Assembly: GCA_910585615.1 (NCBI GenBank)
Contig: CAJUFO010000001.1
Span: 215,386 to 279,385 of the forward strand
Length of the DNA: 64,000 nucleotides
Direction: 5' to 3'
From: an uncultured Acetatifactor sp.
GTDB taxonomy: Bacteria > Bacillota > Clostridia > Lachnospirales > Lachnospiraceae
Part shown: in pieces, positions 24,869 to 32,652 of the stretch
How the letters are laid out: each line of letters opens with the position of its first letter
Position numbering within the stretch: position 1 is the first letter of the stretch
Made by a program: the position numbers and the translations under genes
Notes under the pieces: model-generated
What the model was told of the DNA's origin: nothing
Databases searched by the model: none
What the model saw: the letters and a program-made list of their open reading frames with translations, nothing else

Positions 24869-27289
24869 ATGCATTACATAATAGCACTGATAGTAATAAT
24901 TATTGTCATAGGATTACTTTTGGATTTTCTGAAATCTGTTCTGAAATTCATGCTAAAAGCAATAGCAGTAATTGCAACTATTGCTTTGACAATTTTCTTG
25001 ATAGTAACTTTTGCACCGATCTCTTTATATGTAATTGGCGCTGTAGTATGTATAGCTATTGCATGCGTTATTATCACTAAAACGGTGAAAAAGATTAAGA
25101 AGTATAATGCACGAAAAAAGGAAATTGCAACGATACGTCAATGGATGTCCGGACGGCCCAAACTGCTTTCTGAGAATTATCTGGAAGACATGATTTGTAC
25201 TGAGATTAATAAAGCCAAGGAACAATTTCGTTTTGACGAATGGTATAGTGTGAATGAGATGCCTTACGGGCGGGCAAATGCAATCTTAAATCTGTTTCAG
25301 CGTAACATACAAGGGGAGTCTCCCTTGTTTCTTGGTATATATTTGATAGGGGATTACAGAGAACTTCAGGAATACGGATGTCTGTATACCGACAGGGGGA
25401 TTTATATTGTATATAAAATCAATGGTGAACTGGAAAAAGAATTTATAGATTACAAATGCTTGTATCAGGCTGAATATATTCCTGGAAGTGTGAAATTTAT
25501 ATATACTTTAATAGATTTTGAAACAAACTCGTTCAAGCAAAAAACAGTTGATTTGAGCTGGACCAATGTATATGAAGCTGAAGGAGCCTGCATTTATAAT
25601 ATCTGTAGAAAAATAATTGATTTCGGCGTCAATAAGTCATTGTATCGGAATAGTATTGTGAACGAGAGCCAGTATAGGAGTCTTGTAGACAGCATACAGC
25701 GTGATAAATTTGCTTATTGGGATATCAGCCAGTTGTTTGATTTGGGAGAAACGGCTGGGATGATTTATACACTTGGGAAAGCTCTGGATTTTAATAAAAA
25801 AGAGTTAAAAGGTTATATGCATGGGAATCAGGGGCATGGAGTTGCTGCTGAGTATGGAAATAATACGATAGACAGGTTCTTAGGACGACAGATGGTAAAT
25901 GCAGCATCGAATCTTGACAGCAGCGGCAGACAGGTCAAGAATGGCGCAGACCGGATTGTGAACGGAGTGCCCATTCAGACAAAGTATTATAATGATAATT
26001 ATAATGATAAGCCCCGTACCAGTAGTTTTATAGGAGCGGTGGTGACCGACGGACATCTCAGATATATGCAGAATGGGGTGCCAATGAAACTTGAGGTCCC
26101 CCGGGATAAATATGAGAGCTTTGTCGATGCCTTTCAGAAGAAAATTGATAAAGGAGAAATTGCAGAAATTGCTCCAGGCAGTAATGCCAGGGACTATATA
26201 AGGAAAGGATATTTGACATACGATCAGTCATATGCGATAAAACATGCACTTACGATACAGGGTGTGGCTATAGATACCTTGAACGGGTTTAATTTGGGAA
26301 AGGACACTGCAGTTGCCAATTTTATAGTCCATTTTGCTATTGAAACCTGGAATGGAAAGAACGTGGAGGATGCTTTTCAAGCGTCTTTGCAGGCGGGAGG
26401 AAAGAATCTGGGGCATTCCGTTCTGGTCAATGTTTTGGTTCAACAGTTTTCTAGGGAAAAAGTTGCAAATCTGTTTGTGCGAAATTTTATTAGTGGAGAA
26501 AAGGCTGGATTCGTAGGAATTGATAATCCAGTTTATAAATTATCCGATTTTGTGGCTGATAAAGTGAGTCAATCGAACTTGGCAAAGTCAGAAATAGGGA
26601 AATGTTTGGGTTTAGATAAGGTAGATGTATATCAGGTTATAAATACTACTGCCGTTGTGTGCATAACATATGGGCCGGATATCGTAAAGGCAATCGAAGG
26701 CAGGATATCAGGCAAGCAACTGTTTAAAAACAGCGCAGTAGCTACGGCTTCCCTTGGCGCGGGTAAATTTGCTGTAGCGGTTGCTAAAAATGTTTTTGGA
26801 GTAGCAGGTGGTGTGCCAGGTGCTATTGTTTCAATTCTTGGAGGTATGTTTGGAGGATATGCGGCCAAACGAATATTGGATAACTACATTCAGGATGATT
26901 CCGTGAGAATGTTTATCGTATTGAAAAAAGAATTCCTGGATGTCACTATGCAGGTAAATCTTTCTCAAGAGGAATTATTATTAATTGCAGACAATACGAT
27001 TGGTGCCGAAAATGTTCCAGATATCTTGGAAGAGATGTATATGTCTGGAGAAGAAAAGCAGTTTGCGCGTGAATTGATTGTGGGTATAACAACTTCAGTC
27101 ATTGCTCAACGAAAAAAAGTTACCTATGACCAAATGGTAAGAGGGGCAGCCATTACATTTTGCCAGTATATCCGGGAGTTCTGTATAAAGTGTGGCTTAG
27201 AAGAAAGCAAAATAAGTAACATTGTATCTGGTATAGAAAAAATTGTTAAGATTATGGATAGTGGAAATTTTGATATGCAAAATGCATAA
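24869..27289 (+). CDS. Large membrane-anchored protein of unknown function, possible nuclease core
   Basis: 806 residues and strongly AT-rich next to GC-rich neighbours, so acquired separately. Hydrophobic helices occupy about 1-40 and 41-72. A soluble region (about 85-310) follows, and then a conserved-looking block: GHGVAAEYGNN (322-332) and NGADRIVNGVPIQTKYY (358-374). The order E328, D361, Q370-x-K372 resembles the active site of PD-(D/E)XK nucleases, but this is inference. A Gly/Ala-rich hydrophobic stretch near 630-668 may insert in membranes. I start at 24869 behind GGGAGG. I recall similar uncharacterised proteins in gut bacteria but no established role. Confidence 0.7.
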   Translation: MHYIIALIVIIIVIGLLLDFLKSVLKFMLKAIAVIATIALTIFLIVTFAPISLYVIGAVVCIAIACVIITKTVKKIKKYNARKKEIATIRQWMSGRPKLLSENYLEDMICTEINKAKEQFRFDEWYSVNEMPYGRANAILNLFQRNIQGESPLFLGIYLIGDYRELQEYGCLYTDRGIYIVYKINGELEKEFIDYKCLYQAEYIPGSVKFIYTLIDFETNSFKQKTVDLSWTNVYEAEGACIYNICRKIIDFGVNKSLYRNSIVNESQYRSLVDSIQRDKFAYWDISQLFDLGETAGMIYTLGKALDFNKKELKGYMHGNQGHGVAAEYGNNTIDRFLGRQMVNAASNLDSSGRQVKNGADRIVNGVPIQTKYYNDNYNDKPRTSSFIGAVVTDGHLRYMQNGVPMKLEVPRDKYESFVDAFQKKIDKGEIAEIAPGSNARDYIRKGYLTYDQSYAIKHALTIQGVAIDTLNGFNLGKDTAVANFIVHFAIETWNGKNVEDAFQASLQAGGKNLGHSVLVNVLVQQFSREKVANLFVRNFISGEKAGFVGIDNPVYKLSDFVADKVSQSNLAKSEIGKCLGLDKVDVYQVINTTAVVCITYGPDIVKAIEGRISGKQLFKNSAVATASLGAGKFAVAVAKNVFGVAGGVPGAIVSILGGMFGGYAAKRILDNYIQDDSVRMFIVLKKEFLDVTMQVNLSQEELLLIADNTIGAENVPDILEEMYMSGEEKQFARELIVGITTSVIAQRKKVTYDQMVRGAAITFCQYIREFCIKCGLEESKISNIVSGIEKIVKIMDSGNFDMQNA

Positions 27290-27407
27290 AAAGAAATATA
27301 TTTGGAGCAATGATACCGTATGGTTGTAGAGATTGTTCCTTGGTTCTGAATGATAGAGAATAATTGATTCTCTTGTATTTTGGGCCGATACTCTAGAAAA
27401 TATAAAG

Positions 27408-27440
27408 GAAGATTGTCTAATCAGGATAATCTTCTTTTTC
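27408..27440 (+). terminator. Intrinsic terminator after the large gene
   Basis: GAAGATT / AATCTTC stem with a 13-base loop followed by TTTTTC, about 120 bases past the stop codon. Confidence 0.6.
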
Positions 27441-27558
27441 TTTGTTTTTCTAGGACGGCAAATCCCTCAAAAGCAATGATATATTATCTCCTTGTAGCAT
27501 ATCAACCAATCAACCGATATCCAAAACCAATATCGGAGCCAAAAAGGAGGTACTTGCA

Positions 27559-27663
27559 ATGAGCACAGTATTCAAAATCTTAAAAGCCACAGGGACAGTA
27601 GCAGGAGCAGCGGCGGCCAAGTTCATCATCTGGCTGGCAGGAAAACTGGAGGGAGGGAAATAA
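27559..27663 (+). CDS. Small amphipathic protein ahead of the DUF932 gene
   Basis: 34 residues (MSTVFKILKATGTVAGAAAA then KFIIWLAGKLEGGK), an Ala/Gly-rich probable helix. AAGGAGG precedes the ATG and the stop codon is 2 bases before the next gene, so it is very likely translated and coupled. No family recognised. Confidence 0.6.
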   Translation: MSTVFKILKATGTVAGAAAAKFIIWLAGKLEGGK

Positions 27664-27665
27664 GC

Positions 27666-28601
27666 ATGGCAGCAGATGTGGAATCCATGTTCTACGTCAG
27701 GGAGAAGCCCTGGCACGGCCTCGGCATGATGGTAGCGGAGGCCCCAGATTCAGCCGCGGCGCTGCGCCTGGCAGGGCTGGACTGGAACGTAATCCAGAAA
27801 GACATCATGACGGTGGACGGAAGCGGCACCATCCCGGGATTCAAGGCGAACGTGCGCGACACCGACGGGAGTGTCCTGGGGATAGTGACGGACAGGTACA
27901 GGGTGGTCCAGAACGCGGAGGCGTTCTCCTTCACGGACGAGCTGCTGGGCGGGGGCGTCCGCTACGAGACGGCAGGGAGCCTCCAGGGCGGCAGGCGTAC
28001 CTGGGTGCTGGCAAGGCTCCCCCACCAGTACATCATCAACGGCGAGGAGATCTCGCCATACCTCGTGTTCATGAACGCCCATGACGGCAGCGGCGCCATC
28101 AAGGCGGCCATGACCCCCGTGCGGGTGGTATGCCAGAACACGCTGAACCTGGCGCTCTCCACGGCGAAGAGGAGCTGGAGCTTCAACCACACCGGCGACA
28201 TCAGCGGGAAGCTGGACGAGGCGCGGGACACGCTCCTGTATGCCGGGCAGTACATGGCGGAGCTGGGGAAAGCCTTTGGAAAGCTGGGGCAGGTCAAGCT
28301 GTCGGACGGCAAGGTGAAGGAGTTCATCAGCACCCTGATCCCCGATGCGGACGGCGCAAGCCTCCAGCAGAGGCGCAACATCCGCAGGATGCAGGAGGAC
28401 ATGAGGGCGAGGTATTACGATGCGCCCGACCTGGCGGACGTAGGGAGGAACGGCTACCGCTTCATCAACGCGGTCTCCGACTTCGCCACCCACGCGAAGC
28501 CGCTCCGTGAGCGCGCCAACTATAAAGAGAGCCTGTTCGCCAGGACGGTGGACGGCAACCCCCTGATAGACAGGGCGTACCAGATGGTGATGGCGGCCTG
28601 A
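27666..28601 (+). CDS. DUF932 phage/plasmid-like protein
   Basis: 311 residues. Typical blocks are REKPWHGLG near 12, GIVTDRYRVVQN near 72, NAHDGSGAIKAAMTPVRVVC near 137 (the DGS...PVRVVCQNTL signature) and the late RYINAV-like GYRFINAVSDFATH. DUF932 proteins are common on phages, plasmids and ICEs beside annealing-recombination genes and are thought to act in element DNA maintenance; the biochemical role is unknown. It starts a backbone run that continues with YqaJ, the annealing protein and SSB. Confidence 0.85.
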   Translation: MAADVESMFYVREKPWHGLGMMVAEAPDSAAALRLAGLDWNVIQKDIMTVDGSGTIPGFKANVRDTDGSVLGIVTDRYRVVQNAEAFSFTDELLGGGVRYETAGSLQGGRRTWVLARLPHQYIINGEEISPYLVFMNAHDGSGAIKAAMTPVRVVCQNTLNLALSTAKRSWSFNHTGDISGKLDEARDTLLYAGQYMAELGKAFGKLGQVKLSDGKVKEFISTLIPDADGASLQQRRNIRRMQEDMRARYYDAPDLADVGRNGYRFINAVSDFATHAKPLRERANYKESLFARTVDGNPLIDRAYQMVMAA

Positions 28602-28685
28602 AACGGCGGCAGGAAACGCCAGCGCACCAGGGCTGCGGCATGGCGCTGGCACAGAAACGGTACTGAGAGGAAGATGCTTATCGAC

Positions 28686-28714
28686 AAGGGACGGCTGCAT
28701 AAGGCTGTCCCTTT
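28686..28714 (+). terminator. Hairpin between DUF932 and YqaJ genes
   Basis: AAGGGAC and GTCCCTT pair, extended by GC pairs around a short loop and followed by TATTTT, immediately before the YqaJ ribosome site. It could attenuate read-through. Confidence 0.45.
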
Positions 28715-28729
28715 ATTTTGGAGGTGCTT

Positions 28730-29662
28730 ATGTACAGAGTAGTAGTAAAGACGGCAGACCTATCGAGAAATGAATGGCTGAAATACCGCACACAGGGAAT
28801 CGGCGGTTCGGACGTCTCCATCATCGCGGGAATCAACCCATTCCGGTCAGCCTACCAGCTCTGGCTGGAAAAGACCGGACAGGCGGAGCCAGAGGAGGCG
28901 GAGAGCGAGTATGCCCATTTCGGCACGCTGCTGGAGCCAATCGTCCGGAACGAGTTCACTCGCCGTACCGGAATCAAGGTAAGGCAGAAGCACATGCTCC
29001 TACGGAGCATGGAACATCCGTTCATGTTCGCGGATCTGGACGGGGTAATCAACGAGGGCGGCCAGATGGCCATATTCGAGGCGAAGACAGCCTCCCAGTA
29101 CAAGGCCGGGCAATGGGAGGAAGCGGTCCCGGCAGGATACCTCCTCCAGGTGCAGCACTACATGGCAGTGACGGGGGCGGAGAAGGCCTATGTCGCCGCC
29201 CTGGTAGGAGGGAGCCACTTCTACATGCATACCGTCCAGAGGGACGAGGAGCTGATAGGGACGATCACAGCCATGGAGAAGGAGTTCTGGGAAAGGAACG
29301 TGATAGGAGGTGCGGAGCCTGTCCCGGACGGCTCGGAGGCGACTACGGCTTTCCTGAGCAGCAGGTACGCCAGATGCAATGGCATGGCCGTGGAGCTTCC
29401 GGACTCGGCCCTGGAGGTCATACGTAGGTACGAGGACGCCACGGAACAGGTGAAGGCGGCAAAGGAGAGGAAAGATGCCCTGGCCAACCAGCTCAGGAGC
29501 TACCTGGGGGAGAACGAGGCCGGGACCGTCCAGGGGAGGACAGTCACCTGGAAGCAGATAACCAAGACGACCTTCGACAGCAGGAGGCTGGAGAAAGAGA
29601 ACCGCCAGCTTTATGACGAATACCTGACGGAGAGCCGGTACCGCAGGCTCTCCGTGGCATAG
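28730..29662 (+). CDS. YqaJ-type viral recombinase exonuclease
   Basis: 310 residues with the lambda-exonuclease/YqaJ fold: GIGGSDVSIIAGINPFRSAY near 21, ADLDGVI near 99 (catalytic Asp) and IFEAKTAS near 113 (ExK). The C-terminus has a coiled-coil segment (VKAAKERKDALANQLRSYL). It should chew back double-stranded DNA ends to feed the annealing protein encoded 336 bases downstream, a SynExo pair. The ATG at 28730 follows TTGGAGG. Confidence 0.85.
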   Translation: MYRVVVKTADLSRNEWLKYRTQGIGGSDVSIIAGINPFRSAYQLWLEKTGQAEPEEAESEYAHFGTLLEPIVRNEFTRRTGIKVRQKHMLLRSMEHPFMFADLDGVINEGGQMAIFEAKTASQYKAGQWEEAVPAGYLLQVQHYMAVTGAEKAYVAALVGGSHFYMHTVQRDEELIGTITAMEKEFWERNVIGGAEPVPDGSEATTAFLSSRYARCNGMAVELPDSALEVIRRYEDATEQVKAAKERKDALANQLRSYLGENEAGTVQGRTVTWKQITKTTFDSRRLEKENRQLYDEYLTESRYRRLSVA

Positions 29663-29672
29663 GAGGCGGGGC

Positions 29673-30044
29673 ATGGAGGGGATAAGGGAAGCGTTCCGGA
29701 TAAAGCTGTACAGGGAGTACCTGCAGTTCAAGGAGTCCATGCTGCTGAAGGACAGGCTGGACCTGTACGGGTGCTGCTACAGGATAGACATATACCGGAA
29801 CCTCTATGAGATCGTGGGCGGGCTGGCGGCGAGGATGCCGGCCCATATGCTGGAAGCGATGTATGGGAAGGACGGAATCCTGGACTGGCTCTTCGAGAGC
29901 TGGACGAAAGTGGACGACAGCTGCTATAAGGAGCTGGAGGAGCATGTAGAGAGGGAAGTGCTGGGGTTCGGGCTGCATGGAAAGGAGGGCGGCAAGGATG
30001 ACGGGGACGAAGACTGTGAGGCTGCTGAAAGCGGCGGAGATTGA
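29673..30044 (+). CDS. Uncharacterised protein, possibly DUF3848-like
   Basis: 123 residues, helical: REAFRIKLYREYLQFKESML, RIDIYRNLYEIVGGLAARMP, then an acidic low-complexity tail. The first half resembles the short helical DUF3848 proteins of clostridial mobile elements. It lies between the exonuclease and annealing genes and overlaps the latter by 47 bases, so it belongs to the recombination operon. Confidence 0.6.
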   Translation: MEGIREAFRIKLYREYLQFKESMLLKDRLDLYGCCYRIDIYRNLYEIVGGLAARMPAHMLEAMYGKDGILDWLFESWTKVDDSCYKELEEHVEREVLGFGLHGKEGGKDDGDEDCEAAESGGD

Positions 30045-30837
30045 ATGCCGCATCGGAACCATCAACGAGAAGGGGCTGAGCCTCCTGCTGTTCAAGGACG
30101 CGAGGGTGGACCAAAAGATACTTGACGAGACATACACGCCCCTGGGGTGGAGGCGCTCCCACCAGGCGATAGACGGGAACCTCTACTGCACCGTGGAGGT
30201 GTGGGACGAGGACAAGAAGCAGTGGGTAGGGAAGCAGGACGTGGGGACGATGTCCTATTCGGAGAAAGAGAAGGGACAGGCATCGGACTCGTTCAAGCGC
30301 GCCGGATTCAACTGGGGCATAGGCAGGGAGTTATATACTGCTCCATTCATATGGATCCCTGCAGCAAAGGCGAAGGTCTACCAGAAAGGGGGCAGGTACG
30401 CCACTAACGAACGGTTCTCTGTAAAGTCGATAGGCTATAACGATGACAGGGAGATAGCCGCCCTTGAAATCGTGGACTCCAAAGGGGAGGCCGTGTACTC
30501 CCTGCGGCAGCGCGAAAGCGATGGGAGCGCTCCGAAAGGGGAAAGGAATCCTAGCGGCAGTGGAGCAGAGAGGGCATCCGGACAGAAGCCCGCATCGAAA
30601 GGGAAAGCGGGGACGGAAAGGGATGCCGGAAAACCCGCGCAGGACGGCCAGGAGGGGCAGGGATGCATCGGGAACCGGAAGGAGGTCGTACTGATGGCCG
30701 AGCTGAACAGGACCGGGATATCCCTTGGCCAGGTGCTGGAGCGCTATAAGATCGGCAGCCTCAGCCAGATGACGCCGGAGATCTATGACAGGGCAATCGC
30801 GGCCCTGAAACAGACGAAGCCGAAGAGGGCGGCATGA
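29998..30837 (+). CDS. Rad52-like single-strand annealing protein
   Basis: 279 residues. The conserved block KGQASDSFKRAGFNWGIGRE (near 94-113), preceded by YCTVEVWDEDKKQWV and followed by LYTAPFIWIPA, is typical of phage Rad52/Sak-type annealing proteins. A Gly/Lys/Ser-rich linker (about 180-230) precedes a short helical C-terminal domain. It anneals single strands exposed by the YqaJ exonuclease. ATG 29998 follows AAGGAGGG; an in-frame ATG 21 bases earlier lies on the other side of that site. Confidence 0.75.
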   Translation: MTGTKTVRLLKAAEIECRIGTINEKGLSLLLFKDARVDQKILDETYTPLGWRRSHQAIDGNLYCTVEVWDEDKKQWVGKQDVGTMSYSEKEKGQASDSFKRAGFNWGIGRELYTAPFIWIPAAKAKVYQKGGRYATNERFSVKSIGYNDDREIAALEIVDSKGEAVYSLRQRESDGSAPKGERNPSGSGAERASGQKPASKGKAGTERDAGKPAQDGQEGQGCIGNRKEVVLMAELNRTGISLGQVLERYKIGSLSQMTPEIYDRAIAALKQTKPKRAA

Positions 30838-30890
30838 CTGCAGCATAGGCCGGAGAGGTCGGAAAAAGGAACAGGGAACCACAGACATTA

Positions 30891-30929
30891 AAGGGGGCCT
30901 ATGGACGCACATCCATAGGCTCCCCTTTT
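30891..30929 (+). terminator. Strong hairpin after the annealing gene
   Basis: About 14 bp of stem (AAGGGG..CCTATGGA / TCCATAGG..CCCCTT) with a 6-base loop and a short T-run, 54 bases after the stop codon and just before the next gene. Confidence 0.55.
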
Positions 30930-30953
30930 GCAGCGGAAAGGAGAAGCAGGGAA

Positions 30954-31828
30954 ATGGAGATGGAGGCTTTTGTAAGGAAGGCATGCAAGGCGGTAGGGGA
31001 AAGGCTCGGCAGCGGGTTCCGTGTCGAAGCCAGGGACGTCAGGAAGAACAACGGGGTCATCCTGCACGGCATGAGCGTCATGAAGAAAGGGCAGAACGTA
31101 GCGCCGACGATATACCTGGACACGTTCCTGGAGGCCTATGAGTCGGGACCATCATGCAGAGGCTCCTACAGATATGTGAAGAGAGCGCGTCCGGAGAGGG
31201 CATGGACATGGGCTTCTTCCGGTCGTTCGAGAAGGTGAGGGACAGGATATGCTACCGGCTGGTGGGCAGGGACAGGAACAGGGAGCTGCTGGAGGACATG
31301 CCCCATGTGGGGTTCCTGGACATGGCCGTATGCTTCTTCTATGCCTACCAGGACGAGGCGTTCGGGGAAGGGTCCATACCGGTACACAATCCCCATATGG
31401 AGGCCTGGGAGACCGACACGGCGGAGCTGCTCGCCTTGGCGAGGCGCAACACCAGGAGGCTGTTCCCATGGGAGTGCAGGACGCTGGAGGAGGTGCTGGA
31501 CGAGCTGGACGGCCCATCCGTACAGGAGGACGGCTGGATAGGCCTCCCCCTACGGGTGCTGAGCAACGACAGGAGGGCATACGGCGCCGCCTGCCTGCTC
31601 TATCCGGGAGTGCTGGAGGGGATCGCGGAGAAAGAGGGGTGCAGCCTCTACATCCTCCCCAGCTCCATCCATGAGGTGATACTGCTGCCGGACGATGGGG
31701 AGATAGTGCCCGATGAACTGAAGAAGATGGTGGCGGAGGTGAACAGGTCGTATGTGGCCGCGGAAGAGGTACTTACGGACAGCCTTTATTATTTTAACAT
31801 GCAGAACAAAGAGGTAGTGGTGGCCTGA
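30954..31828 (+). pseudogene. DUF5688-family gene split by a frameshift
   Basis: The 5' part encodes VRKNNGVILHGMSVM and VAPTIYLDTFLEAYESG, hallmarks of DUF5688. At about 31145-31155 the frame changes: the continuation TIMQRLLQICEESASGEGMD, FEKVRDRICYRLVGRDRN and ILPSSIHEVILLPD reads in another frame to 31828. An intact family member would run about 290 residues through both. One base seems lost near 31148. It may be a true mutation, a sequencing error or a programmed shift; I see no slippery heptamer that I would trust. Confidence 0.65.
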
Positions 31829-31911
31829 ATGGGACGGACTGGCTGCATGGCCCTGCGGACATCTGAAAGGCGGGGCCATGGCACCGGACATCAGAGGATA
31901 AGGAGACGGAT

Positions 31912-32541
31912 ATGTTAGATGGCAAAGCGACAGAGAGCAATATGGTGAGGATGACAGGGGAGATCGTATCGGAACCCTGCCTGGTCCGTGAGGGGCGTGG
32001 CGAAAAGCTCTATATGGCGTATATCCAGACCAGACGGATTAGCGGAGTGACGGACAGGATTCCGCTCATAATCCCAGGGAGGCTGATGGGGCCAGGGGAC
32101 TGCACCGGGCGCATGGCATCGGTGGAGGGACGGTTCCGCTCCTACAACAGGAATGAGGAGGGGAAGTCGAAACTGATTCTGTCGGTGTTCGTCAAGGAGA
32201 TCATTCTCCTGGAGACAGGATGGCCTGTGGACTTCGCCTGCAACAACCAGGTCTTCCTGGATGGGTTCATCTGCAAGGCACCTATATATAGGAAGACGCC
32301 GAAAGGACGTGAGATTGCGGACGTCATCCTGGCAGTGAACCGCCCCCATGGGAAATCGGACTACATACCCTGCATCGTATGGGGCAGGGACGCATGGGAC
32401 GTGGCAAGGCTGGACGTGGGCGCTGCGTTGAGGATTTCAGGCAGGATACAGAGCAGGGAATATGACAAGATGCTGTCGGAGACGGAATCGGAGACCAGGG
32501 TGGCATATGAGGTCTCTGCCATAGAGGTAGGGATTGGATAG
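31912..32541 (+). CDS. Single-stranded DNA-binding protein, OB-fold
   Basis: 209 residues with two OB-fold halves: MVRMTGEIVSEPCLVREGRG then ADVILAVNRPHGKSDYIPCI and VWGRDAWDVARLDVGAALRI with SGRIQSREY, the classic SSB strand pattern. It lacks the acidic DDDIPF-like tail used to recruit host repair proteins. It probably protects element single-stranded DNA and works with the annealing and exonuclease pair. Confidence 0.75.
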   Translation: MLDGKATESNMVRMTGEIVSEPCLVREGRGEKLYMAYIQTRRISGVTDRIPLIIPGRLMGPGDCTGRMASVEGRFRSYNRNEEGKSKLILSVFVKEIILLETGWPVDFACNNQVFLDGFICKAPIYRKTPKGREIADVILAVNRPHGKSDYIPCIVWGRDAWDVARLDVGAALRISGRIQSREYDKMLSETESETRVAYEVSAIEVGIG

Positions 32542-32584
32542 AGAGGCCTCCCTGCTTGCCGGCAGAAAGCATATTAGGGCCATC

Positions 32585-32610
32585 GGGATTTTAGGGTTCC
32601 CTGAAATCCC
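32585..32610 (+). terminator. Tight hairpin after the SSB gene
   Basis: GGGATTTTAGGG and CCCTGAAATCCC pair over 12 bp around a two-base turn, 44 bases past the SSB stop. No T-run, so it may be an RNA-stabilising or attenuating structure. Confidence 0.4.
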
Positions 32611-32652
32611 AGCCCCTATTTCAAAAGAGATTCAGATTGGAGGATTCTACAG

